A stretch of DNA of 64,000 nt, from assembly GCA_013365325.1 (NCBI GenBank), contig JABVXV010000105.1, forward strand, positions 124,001 to 188,000. Direction: 5' to 3'. This document shows positions 38,857 through 51,600 of the stretch, one piece after another (position 1 is the first letter of the stretch; each line of letters begins with the position of its first letter). The notes under the pieces are model-generated. The model did no database searches and was not told the DNA's origin. It saw only the letters and a program-made list of their open reading frames with translations. This DNA is from Dipetalonema caudispina (lineage: Eukaryota > Nematoda > Chromadorea > Rhabditida > Onchocercidae). Position numbers and translations under genes: made by a program.

Positions 38857-41414
38857 TTTCTTGAAATTAAAATGGAATACCTGAAACACTTTTTTTTGTG
38901 ATTTTGACAGCCCACTGCAATAATTTGGTCGGGAAAAACGATAAAATGTGAATGCTTTCACGACATGCCCATTTCCCACGGGACGGCTGGTTACACGAAT
39001 GCGCTGAAATGACAGATAGGACCACAGATTGGAGCACTGCAAAAAATTGTTATCTTTGTTGCCGATCGTTACAAATTTCGGAATGTCGTTATCTTAGCTC
39101 TATTAAACCTTGTATGAGCAAAAAAATGCAAAAATTGTAGTAACAAGAAATGTACTAATAGTTCTATTTAGAAGATTTGACTTGATGACGACCTTGCGAT
39201 ACAAACAAGCCATTGCAGTTGATAGTTCAATGATAGGAGGCAGAAACTTTTTTTTCCGATTTGTAAGTTTTATGAATTTCAAAACTGATAACAGCAATTA
39301 CACATATTGTTAATTAATTTGTAGCTCCCTTATCAAGCAATTCGTAAATTTTGGAGAATAGAAATTTATACAAATGAGCAAGAAACAACGGACATTGCGA
39401 TCAATGAACACAACAACTTTTCGCAAACTCTAAGAAATAATTGCTGATAGAGGATTCTGATTTTCTTAGATTACTTTACACTTTGGTAACAATTGATAAA
39501 AATGTACAGTACATGTAAAGTAGCACAAGTAATCTATGAAAGTAGGAACAAATAAGTTTAAAATATATTGCCTGTAATTTCTACTTCTAAGATGGACAGA
39601 AGGAAAAAGTGATCTGGTCAATCAATGGAATTCATTAGAAATAGTTGTAAAATCTAATAATTCGATTAAAAAAGCGTGTGGATCAAAGTAAATATACAAA
39701 TGTTGTAAGTGACAAATATTCTGATTATAAGCTATATCTACTGCAATTCAAATGTAGGAAATGAGAATTGAAAATTAATTTATGAACTACTACGACCTTT
39801 CAGCGATAACATAAAATAAAGAAAGAAGGGGAAAAATGTAGTGAAGTGAAGTTGGTCAGCACGAGTGGTTAAGAAGGCAACTATGATATTTAAGCCATTG
39901 ATAGAGACCTAGAAATCGATTGCTAGCTTTATGAAAGAGTGAGAGGATCGTGACCTCTAGTGTTATAAGTTCTGATTTCAACGCTGGTATCTGATATTAA
40001 TAGACACGACTAACAGCTACTTGAACAGCCTATAGCCTGTCCGGGATTTCCAAGAAAATTCGGGATAAAATCGCTTCTATTTTTCCCTTGTTTTCATCAA
40101 ATGTTCCGATTTGCGTGTTAAACATCGAATAGATAAATATTAATGACGAAATGATTCTTTTCATCCTGAAACAATTCATATTACAGAAGTTTTTCGGGTT
40201 TTTGTAGACCTGTAAATTTCTCTATCTCGAATTTTTCAGCAGCAAAATCAAGATTATTTTGGATTTTTGCTAGTTCTGAATGTCACATAACTTCTATTAA
40301 AACAACTACTAGTGTTGTAAGTGACAGATATTGTGATTGTAAGTGATATCTATTGTTATATAGTTAAATGATCTTGAAATTTAGTACTATAAAATATGGT
40401 GCAGATATTTTACAGCGCTATGTTTCGAAATTATTTAATTATATAATGTTCGATATAAAATCTTAATCAAAAATATGGAAGAAATTTTTGGCAACAAATT
40501 TTCTGCCTTAGCACCGCGAAGGCGAACTTTTCGAAAAAATTAATAACAAGCTGATTTTAAAAACAGTTATCAATGGAAGATTATTTCAACCTTTAAAAAT
40601 CATTGAGTACATTTTGTTGTTCAAAAGAATCGAAATAATATTGACTTCTTCACTCAATACTTCGATCTTTTTTTAAAAAATTTACAAATCTTCAAAAGAA
40701 AAAAGAACGATTGTGTTATTTTCTCACATTGTCATTTGTTACGGTATAAAGAATAAGATGGGTTAATACGAAAAACTTTACAAAAATACTTTTGTTGATT
40801 GGAGAATATAAGGCTTAAAAATAATTTGAAACTGGAGAAGTTCAAAGAATTTACTTGAAACGAAAAATATCGTCTGACCTTTTGATTGTATCTGATCTGA
40901 AGAATTATTATCTTTACGAAAACTGCAAATATCAAAAGATCTCTTTAAATATGCAATACTTGCTAGTTTTATATGTGATAACCATTACAACTCCTATCCT
41001 ATTGTATAAAAAGTTCTTGGCAACGAACGGCTGCTCGATGTATTAATTCAACAGGTGCTACTTTCCAATTGTTATTATTTCTTCGCCAATCTTTCACGCT
41101 CTTTGAAGGAGTACGATCATTTTTGTATTAGAAAGAAATATTCAATGGTAGGAAGTAGGAAGAAAATAATAAAGACAGAGTTCAACGAACGTCTGTAACT
41201 AATGGTCAATAATGAGATTAATAAAAATCACAAAAATTTATATTTTGAATGTTAACTTAAACAGTGCATCAGTCCAATATGACTGATCACCGCTTATGTG
41301 AACCACAGAGAATGAATGGCTAGAGGGATTAGGAATATCTCATTATCTTCAATTTTGTTAATATTCGATCAAATTTTAAGACTACATGATTTGCTTGATT
41401 AGTTCAAACAATTA
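38857..41414. other. divergent intergenic region between cathepsin B and the Lys/Glu-rich gene
   Basis: The two genes point away from each other, so this 2.5 kb should hold both promoters. No exon was found. Overlapping open frames on both strands at 39103-39313 are not convincing. A diverged pair of direct repeats lies at 39701-39743 and 40313-40355. Confidence 0.5.
39701..40355. repeat. diverged 43-bp direct repeat, two copies 612 bp apart
   Basis: Copies at 39701-39743 and 40313-40355 both begin TGTTGTAAGTGACA and agree at about 37 of 43 positions. They do not belong to a gene I can see. Confidence 0.6.
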
Positions 41415-41422
41415 TATTTCAG
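41415..41422 (+). other. probable splice acceptor (cis or spliced-leader) just before a start codon
   Basis: The string ATATTTCAG ends at 41422, seven bases before the ATG at 41430. No coding exon that fits is visible upstream, so trans-splicing of a leader is a reasonable reading; this is inference. Confidence 0.45.
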
Positions 41423-41429
41423 GTAGAAA

Positions 41430-44213
41430 ATGACGATATCACTATTATGGATCAATCAAGCAGTCTTTATCTTTTTCCTTACAGTTTTGTACCAAATATT
41501 TGTAAGCGATTCCCGAATTTCTTAACATTTCTCAATAAAATGTTCGTAATATTTACTATAGCTATCGATTGATGCTTTCTACGCTTTCATTTAGAGTGAA
41601 ATAGATGTGAAGAAACATTTAAAGAACTCTCTACAATAGTGATCTGTAATTAAACAATTAATAAAAATATATAATCATAAAATTGTTTCATTTCAGTCAA
41701 GTGTTGTAATTGTCATTTCATTAGTACAATGCTCCCGCAGAAAGCCTCAAATTGAGGATCGAAAGGAGAAAGTTGATGTAATATTGCACGCTTTTATTAC
41801 TTTCAAAAGATATTTAAGAGTTAAATATAACTTATAATACTTGAAATTTCACTAATAATTGAGCAAAAGACATTCTCTTTTCATTCTAACTTTAAATTGT
41901 CAACATTTTATCACTAATGAAATTCATCAACAAACAAAATTACTGTTAAAATACTTTTAGAATACACTAAACTTTCTATGGTAGAATATTTGTTTTCTGA
42001 GGTGCACCTTTCAGTATTAACGTTACACATAAAACTATAATTAATTAAACACACTTCAAGAAATTTCCTTTTACTAATAATTTTAATTCATATAGAAAAT
42101 ATTTTGCTTGAAATAGTATACTACCAATTAAGTTTAATTAAGTGTTCTTTTATTGATTTGACTTCACTAATCATTGAAATGTTATTTACTAAAGAAAACT
42201 GGAAAAGAAAGAAATGAAAGTAAGGCAATGTATCATTCATATTGATTTCAGCATTTGTATTAGACTTTAAACAAGGAGCGGTATGAGCAATCATATGATC
42301 TTTTTTTTTTAGATAAAGGAAAGAGCAAAACCTGTACATCCTCCACCAGAGGAGAAAATAAAAGAGAAACAGGATAAAAGTAGCAGTCCGGATGAAAAAA
42401 GAGCAGCACCGGAAGAACAACATACTTCAGCTGCTGAAGATGGTACCTGAACGTTGAATTATTGAAGTTTTTTTATTAAAGATGCTTGCGGAGTTACCTC
42501 TTCCTCCAAAAGCGCTCTTTCCTCATGTACTGATCGCATAGTTGAATTCTATTCGAAAAACTATTACGCTCCTGAAAGGGAAATCAAAATGAAATCAAAC
42601 ATACTTTAAGGAAATTCAATTTTAATCTTAATTTTAGAAAAGGGCCCAATTTAACAAAAATTCTTATTCAGTAGAGAAAGAAAAAGGACATTTAAAGGAG
42701 GCGGAGGAAAAACGTATCGAAGAAATAAAACCTAAAATTATGAAACGAAATGCTAAAGAGGTACAAAATTCGATACCTTCTGTGATAAAAATCATTTTTA
42801 ACATTCGCAGATTTTTGACCATCCATATTTCAACAAATGACTAAGAATATCACTTGAATTGAATGATGCAAAGAACAACTGATGTTTGAATTTCGTAGAA
42901 TGAATGGCAATGTTTGACATCTGACGTCGCATTTATCATTCGATGTTTTAGGAGCGAATAGCAAAAGGTAAGGAAACACGTGGCAAAGGTGATTATCCTA
43001 CTATGGATGATGTATTGAGCGATTGGGATTCTGAAAGGGATGGTAAAAAGAAAAATAAAGAGGTGAAATTAGCATTTTGTAATCAACAATATAAACCATA
43101 CTAGCAGTAAAAGCTATGAAATGATATCAAATTTTAATTCTAACTCATCTATCAATCTAGTGTATTTTAAAGTTTGTTAATCACCATCATTCGTAAATGG
43201 TCATGTTTGGACATTGTCCGCTAGTCCAATTAGCGATCATTCACTAACTCTCTTACATTAGCAGAAATCAAATGCTAAAATTAAGATGGTAACTTGACCT
43301 TGAAAATTATCATATATCGAAACAACAAAGGGTGAATAGAATCAGTACAGTATAGATGATTGTTAATTAGAAAGATAGATATGAGAGGTTCATTGAAAGA
43401 TAGTAGGATGATTTAAATATACTTATAGGATGATGATCAGAAATCAAAAGTCAACACAAATCTTGAAGACGTTGAAGACATTAAAAAAGTTCCACTATCA
43501 TCTTTTTTACATTAAATGATAAGTAAATCTGATAGGAATTATGTTAATGTCTTAGGATGGCTGTTAGATTTTGTGTTTAATTAGCATTTAAATTACTTGA
43601 AATGCAAAACTTTTTAAAAACTAACGTTAAAAAGGGGAAGATAAAAGTTGGTAGATTAGAAGCAGAGATTTACATCATTCATAGCAAACGATTTATGTGT
43701 ATTTTTTTGCGCCAAAATGAGGACCTCTTTGATTAAATCCATAATTTTACATGACAGTAATGTAAAAGAAATGATTTGAGAATGAAGAACAAAAGCAAGT
43801 GGAAAGTGGTGGTGCGGAGGAGGATAAGAAAGAGGATAAAGATGGTAAATTTAATTGTTTCTGTACAGATCATTGCATGAAAATCTAGTTATTAATCATT
43901 TAATTCGACAATTGAACTCGAGAACGCTCCTCTTTTCAATTCCGATTGAAGATGAATAAATCTTATTCGTTCAAGAAATACTACTTAAAACTTTCAATAG
44001 TATTGAAGATTGAGCTTAACTGATCAATTTGTTGAAGGTGAGAAGAAAGAACCTGAAAGCAAAGAGAAAGATGATGGAGGAGGTGCGGGAAAATTTGCTA
44101 CAAAAGGTAGTAAAAGAGACAATAAACAACCAACTGGTAGCATTCGAAAAGTTGACAAAACAGCTGGAAGTCAGGTAAAATTCAATTCTCTCAGACTTCA
44201 CAAAATAAATTAA
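41430..44213 (+). CDS. Lys/Glu-rich protein with N-terminal membrane segments, function unknown (9 exons)
   Basis: I do not recognise this gene. Exons that join in frame: 41430-41501, 41697-41777, 42313-42442, 42672-42760, 42952-43062, 43265-43288, 43429-43470, 43781-43844, 44038-44213, giving about 262 residues. The first 43 residues are hydrophobic (AVFIFFLTVLYQIFSSVVIV and ISLVQC): one long or two short membrane segments, or a signal anchor. The rest is very hydrophilic, rich in Lys, Glu and Asp, with PPPEEK and one more ordered motif, YPTMDDVLSDWDSE, that may be a short binding site. Codons are in good phase across all nine exons, including a 24-base microexon, which argues for a real gene. 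Weak acceptors precede exons 8 and 9. A membrane-tethered, disordered tail is the only safe description. Confidence 0.65.
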
Positions 44214-45644
44214 TGAGTAGCAAAGTGCAGGTGATTTCCTAGCTAATTTCGATTAATTATCTAATTGCTGTTGACCAATATGTTACTGGTCACTTATTAT
44301 TTACGTTATCAGGAGAAATAACAATATCTTTCTGTTTATTGGACATGCATTTCTTTGCAAATTTCTAAAGTTTACCTATTCATTGGCAAAAAATGTACGA
44401 CAATATCAACTGATTCGGTCTGATATCATTTCATATTTCCTTTATGTGATTGAAAATTATATGTTCATATTGTATAATTTCGGAATGAAACGATTTCTTC
44501 AGTGATATATCAAATGTTTCTGAATTTGAACAGGATCGTATAAACTGAAAGACTAATCATTTATTCCTATCTATCTTATATTACAAACAGTATTAAAATG
44601 AGTGTTGTCAGAACTAATTAACTAATCTGCATTGCACTTCCTGATGTTAACAAACATTTTCCAATCTTAACTTTTATCACTTTCAAAACATTGAAATCAA
44701 CAATAAAAAAAGGTAAAGGTTTGCAAAGCTGTAGAAACTTAGCGGATCGTTTGCAATAATCAATTGATAATTATGTAAGCATACGGCATCAAAATAAAGT
44801 AGTAATAAAATTGGTGACAAGCTTTGGACTTTAAAAGGGAAGTTTTGGGAAGCCAAAATTTGAGTCACATTGCCAAAAATCTTAAAAACACTACAAGACT
44901 ATTGCGCAAATATTTGGTTGTAGTAAAAGTGTATAAAGTATTAATTATACGCTGAATTTTTTACGTATTCATGAGCGGTCGAATTCTGTGTATGCTTACA
45001 TAATGCAATAAGGTCACTTCATGGGAAGGAAGACTTTTGGATCTAAACATTAGGATCCCATTTCATTCACGCCAAAAAAAGTTTAATTAAAGTTAAGAGA
45101 GAGTAACCAACAAGGCTTGTCAAGTTTTGATTCATAATTTGAATTATCAATTTGTGAGCCGCTGCAAACATATTTGGAAAAACTCGTGAAGTCACTGAGA
45201 AAAAAGAAACAAATTAAGTATAAATAAACATAATACATCACAAAAAAAAAATCATAACATATCAATGCCACGCAACAAATCAGTAAAGTATTCATATATG
45301 ACATTAGAAAAAAGGATAGATTATATCTACACTTCATCCTCAGCCTATGGCCATTCCTTTCTTAGCCAAGTTAAGGATAAGTAAACTTTACTTTCTAGAG
45401 AACCTTTTGAGAGTAATCATTAATCATCTTCAGAATCGTTAGAGTATAGCAGGAGAACGAAAGATCATTCCATAAGTTTACTCATTCAATAAACAAAACT
45501 AATGGACAAGTCATTTTTCAAGTAATATCAGCAGACTTGATGATTCTTCGTGGCTCCTGCACTAATCTTCTGAGGTAGAACAGAACCATCTGCTGTCAGA
45601 ATGAAGGAGTATCATCAAAGATCAATAAAAACTATAACAGGGAA
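44214..45644. other. intergenic region between convergent genes
   Basis: The Lys/Glu-rich gene and CASK converge here. I find 3' flanking AT-rich sequence and no exon. Confidence 0.5.
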
Positions 45645-48600
45645 TTAATAGACCCAGGAAACTGGTATCCATTGTGGACAGGCGTTAAGTTTCTCCACAA
45701 CAAGCTCCAACTGCCGAATTGTCTCATCAATATCGTTATTCAATATCACGTAATCAAAAAGATGTCCAAATGCTTGCCGTAGAATTTCACTTTCTCGCAG
45801 CAAACGTTCCAAGCTACCATCCGGCTGTAATATTTTATTATTTTATTACTGCTAGGTACAAATTAGATTTTGTGAAACTCAAAAATTTTAAAATCTGTTT
45901 AAAATCCTGCATTTGAAAAAGCCTGAGCAAAAAGCCATTGTTAAGCCTCTTTTAGGAAATTCTAGAAATTAAAGCACTGTATCACTGCAAAATTTTTTGC
46001 AAGTTTTTAGAAATTTACAATTTCAGTTCAAAAACTTACATCTTGCAAACCCTGCAGATTTGGTGCAGCGATAAAAACGACAAATGGAGCATACTCAGCT
46101 GTCCTGAGAACTTTTAGCGCCTGAAATTTGTTAGAATCAAATCAATAAGGTGAAAATGTAACATCAATAATGATAAAATGACAGAAAATCAGAAATTACT
46201 TGAGGTTCGACATCCAATATGGCCATTTTTCCTGTCCTGTGAATATTGCGAATTGTTTCCAATTTAGTACCATACATGCATTCCTCATGTGTTCCATACT
46301 CCAAATATTCATTTGCTTGAATATCAGTAAGCATACAATCATTGGACACGAAATAGTAATGCTTCCCATCAATTTCGTCTTTTCTTGGCTGCCTTGTTGT
46401 ATCTGTGATAATGAAATTATGTAAATTGGAAAGTCAGCAAGTCACAAACACAGTCTGAAAAAAATGTTCTCTTCTCTCCTATAAAGAGAAAATTCAATCC
46501 GAATTATCTCTCAGATCAAATCAATATTCATCAACTTCAAATTCTGGCTTCATAATTATGAAAAGATTAAGGTACTTACGCGGTATAGGATAGGCAAACC
46601 TTTGTGGATGCCTATGAATAAGTGTATTTTTGATATGCCTCCGTCCAACCCCATGTGCACCCAGCAATACCAACGTTTTACGTCTGTAAGTTGCTAACCG
46701 TATCACCTAAAAAACACTCTTTTAAAAGTTAATTTTGCAGAATGACATGATTATCCGTTGAAATGAAATCGAAAGGATAAAAATGAAAATTTGTGAAAAC
46801 AAAAAGGTAGTGATAAAATTTTGTCTTTCAGAAAGCAACAAATAACCAATGTAAGATTAAAATAAAGCATGAAAGAGATAGTTTCTACCTCTTCGTAAGT
46901 GACGAGATCAAGTTGATCGAATAGAGCGGAATGTTTCTGAAGATACTTTGTTGTATAATATTTTTTCTTCTTGTTGAACCACATACAGTGCGCTAAATGA
47001 ACAAGGTCGTGAAATTGGCATTTTATAAATTTGGTCGGTTCCACATAAAAAACTAAATCAAGAACAATGGTGGTTCTATTAGGCATGCACTTAATCTAGA
47101 AATGGAGAGATTTGAGAACATAAGGCTTGTGAAGGATTCATTAAATGGTCCTATATTTAGGCATCTCATGCTGAATGTACTCTTCGATCTAATACTTTAT
47201 TTCTAAACATTTATATCGGGGAATGACCGATTAGTTTCAATTCATTAAACTAACTATTGTCTTTGGCTCGTTCCATAGCCAAGCAAGCAGTTCTCCATTC
47301 CTGCAGCTCTGGTGACGGTATTAAACCAGCAACCGAAGCACCTGGAGTGTACGTACCACTGGGACCACCATTTCCAAGAGCAGGAAACTGAGAGATATAT
47401 CGTGCTTGCCACCAGTTATGGTCATCTTTAGATATCACCTGAAGCAATTCGTTGCTGCTAAACTGCTAATATATTTTTTCTTACTAAAATGGTTGCCAGT
47501 TTAAGAAGGATACATTCTAATTCGCAAAAACTGAAAACTGAACGTATTCAATGATAAATTAACGAAATCTAGCAACATTCATACCTGAAGAATGTCGCCG
47601 GTTTTAAATGGAACACCAGCTTGTGGACATGGAATCAAATCATCTTGTCCCGGATCATAATCAAACTGTGCTCGGACAAATATCTCGCATGCTGGTGGAG
47701 CACTGCGGTACGATGGAACTATCTTGAATGTTACTGAACCACGCGCATCACGTAACAATCGTTGCAGCATTTCAACGCTTTGGTTCAGCACATTGACACC
47801 ATTGATTTCACGAATTTCATCGCCAACATGAAGAGTTGCTGCAATTCATCAATAACACTGGAAGCAAAAACACTACAAATTATTGGTGAAGCTCAAATTT
47901 CGAATCAAATTAGCCAAAAAAATTACAAAGGAATTGGTTTGAAAAAAATATATTTTATCAAAGTTAGTGACCTTAAAAAGTATAAAAGGTCCATCACTCA
48001 ATACCTCAAAAGAAAACTGGGATGAGTTCCTGCTTGAGAAAAGTACTGTCGAGACCCAAAGGCAATAACAAAATTAGTATATCGCAAAGAGGACAACTTC
48101 TTTTTAATTACCCTCGAGAGATCAAATACTTTCTACTGATTTCGATAATGCGTTATTTATAAAGTTAAGAAATCCCACGTACCCTGTCTATGTATCAATC
48201 CTCCATGCATGATTCTGGCTACTTGGCATCGACCATCTTCTGTTACCTGAACACTAATATTTGACAATTTGTAAAAATTATTTTCTTCATAGGAAGAATT
48301 CGAGTTCGTTCAAAAAAAGATCGCAAGATGCAATATAAAAATCCAATAGTGCCATATGATGAAAAGCCCACCTTCAAAGTAATTCCCATCGGTTCATCGG
48401 TATCCTTCTGAAACTGCACCAAGCGTACCCGACTGACGGAATCCATCATCAGATCATCATCATCATCAAGCAGCGGTAGCACGAATGATTGCGGAAACTC
48501 GTTTGCCGTTGCGCCAAACGAAGGTGTAACAGCGTGAGATGTTTGTGGTCGCAGCACACCACCGTTAAGATATGAGAATGGTAACTGTGATGATGTCGAT

Positions 48601-51600
48601 GCCTATAAAGTCGATTTAAATTAATTTTTTCAGATCATAGAATAAACATGTCTGAAATCTATAGCCACAATGAGGAATGAAGCAAATTTTTATTTTAGCG
48701 CAAAGCAATCTCAGGAATAAATGTCAATATCGTTATTGATCATTCGATATGTAAGCATTGGAAGCATGTAGACATCTTAGCAAGATACTGCTATGGCAAC
48801 AAAACGATTCTGATCATAGAAAGATGACAAATTTAATTTATATTTCCGTTCATTTTGCGGAAGATACATGAAGAACCAACCTGAACGGACTTTTGTGGAA
48901 TCACATTTTGTTGTTGATGGATCGTATTTCCCTCATTGCCACCCATTTCCATTGCTACAGAACTACCACGAGCACTACCCTCATAAATTTCATGAATTAT
49001 TACATCGTGTGCTTGCAATACTGCCTAAAAATGATTGGATTTCAATAAAACTCTTCCCCACTCTTTCTTAGCACGCTGAATTAAATAGTCTGAAAGCCGA
49101 CGAATTACTTCAAAGTTTTGTCTTTTTTCTTCAACAAATGAAACAGTTTGAAGTTTTACACGATTCAATATCAAATTTTGATGTCGTAAGTAGTGTTAAT
49201 ACTGAGCTGCTTAAATTAGGAAGGACGAAGTAAAAGTAAAACATAGATTCTATTAATCGAGTAAGTTTTAAACCTGAATTTCTTGGGATTCAAGTAATTG
49301 CCGCAATTCTATCGCTTCAGCTGAAGGTTGCAAGAACCCACTGATTTGTACGCATAACTATAAATATCTTTCGATCATAAAAGTATTTGAAAACAAGTTA
49401 AGACTTGTTTTGTAAAGGTTGAAGAATTATGAAAAAGACACGTCTGAGTGAACGGAGAGGTGGATGGAAAAAATTGTTATATTCATTCGATTTCGAGAAA
49501 TAATCTTTGAATAATCAAACCTCTTTAGCATATCTAGCAGAATCATGCTCCAATACTAATGGCTGAATAGAAAGATTCGATATTCGATCATACAGCTGCA
49601 AAATTTTGATTTATGGGATTTTTATTTAACGACTGACTTAAATTGAAATTAGGTTTTAATAATTGAAGACTAAGCTGAATTAAACTGCTGTCGGGTAATT
49701 GTTAGAAAATGAAAAGAAAGCAATAGGAAATCTATTAACTAATCAGCTCTGAATTTGATGGATTATTTGGAAATTAGCCGTTGAGGAATCAGATCTAAAC
49801 TAAGGTAAAAGTTAAATAAACTTGTTTGAATTCTTTTAAAGCCAGAAACTTTCCAAATCGCCAAGTATTCCTCAAAGCGCATTTATACCTAAGTTAATCA
49901 AATATTTGAAAATCGTCTTTATTTAAAAAAAGACACCACTTTACTCGAGAAATATTAATACTGTCTATAACTGATTGTTGTCCAATCCTTCTATTAAGGA
50001 TAATAAATAATCATATTTACGACATAACAAAACAACTCATTAGACACTCGAGATACTAAGGAAGGAAGGAAGAGAAAAATGTCAAGCGGCGGCAATGGGA
50101 AATTTGATGCAAAAAATTCTGGCGATATTAATTTTCACGAATTGTTCGCTTATTTATCGTTGAAAAATTCATCAACTTCTAATTCTTAACTTCATAACAT
50201 CGTTGGAAAATCTGCGATTGTAGGAATTTATGATTGAAAAGAATTGGATCGACGAATACTAATGAATATGCAAAACTATGTGAAGCATTTCTTCAATTCC
50301 GTTGAATATAGCAGATGAAAAAGTTTTGAATTAATGGTATTACGAAAATCAATTCACGCTATTTCTTTCTTCACACCAATCAACACTTAGAAAAAGACCA
50401 AGTTTCAAAGATGGCGAAGTAAACCAGATTCCATCAAAACAAACTTCATTGTCTTGCAACTAACCAACCTATCGCGAACAGTCTTCAATACCGTCAAAAA
50501 TGAGACTGGCAATGGTATCGAAGTTCCAGAAAATATTAAGTCAGGTCAAACACCAAAGGTATATTTAGTAAACGCTTAAATTAATTTTCTGGATGCTAGC
50601 TTGTCAACACTTACCCCGTTTATTCACTACTTCTACTTGTTTATCCGGAATTCTTTGAGTCATTCAGAATATTTCTAATTATTTAAGGCAAGAGATTTCA
50701 TTGTAAGAAATAAGCAATGCATATACCAGTTTCAAAAATCAGTTTATTTTCAGCACTAAATCCGACACCAAAATATTCAGAACCGGAGATGCACTCCAGT
50801 TCCATTTTGGACATGTTAATCCCTTCCGCATTCCGATATCCTTTTCTTTCTGCTCTTAATCCATTAGTTGCTTCATTTGGAAGTGACAAACAGTTGTGGT
50901 CAGACTGAATCAATAATTCAGATATCTTTCCGAAAAGCAATGTTTCAATCGGAGCTGGAGCTAACAAAGTAGCAGTGAGAAGACCATTTGAGTTTTCATC
51001 ATCTTTGCAACATAAACCTCGATCACTGATTACAGCAGCACAAAGGATACAAAGAAAAAATAGTATGAATGACCCAATTAGAAGTAATAGCAACAGAATC
51101 TGGAATATGACAGAATCCATTTCGATCTGTATCTTTTGTTACATTTGTTGAAGACACCCCAAAAAAATACATTCTGGAATTAGGGGAAGGAAAGGAACGT
51201 TTGTTTAATCAAAAATATCTCAAAGAATTTGGTAATTTAGCATATCATTCTCAGAAACAGTAACAACATATTTATAAGAGGACAAATGGACGACGATAAA
51301 TGTTGGATGGATACTTACATACAAATTCTCTGCCTTCTAATAAACCTTAAAAGAGATGCTGCCAGTAAAAATAATAGCTTTTATAAGTGTGTTTCAGGAT
51401 AAGTAGCTGATATTTGATGGCTTTGCTGGGAAAATTGGAAAGAATTGGTTTTTAGGAAAAGGAGAGAGTATGAAAAGAAATGTATTATTTATTTTGATGG
51501 AGAATTTATCAATAAATCAAGCAGAAAGGAATGATAAACAGACATAACAAGTATCGTTCCGGATAGCAAGAAATTATCTTTAGCTTCAGACAGATATGTA

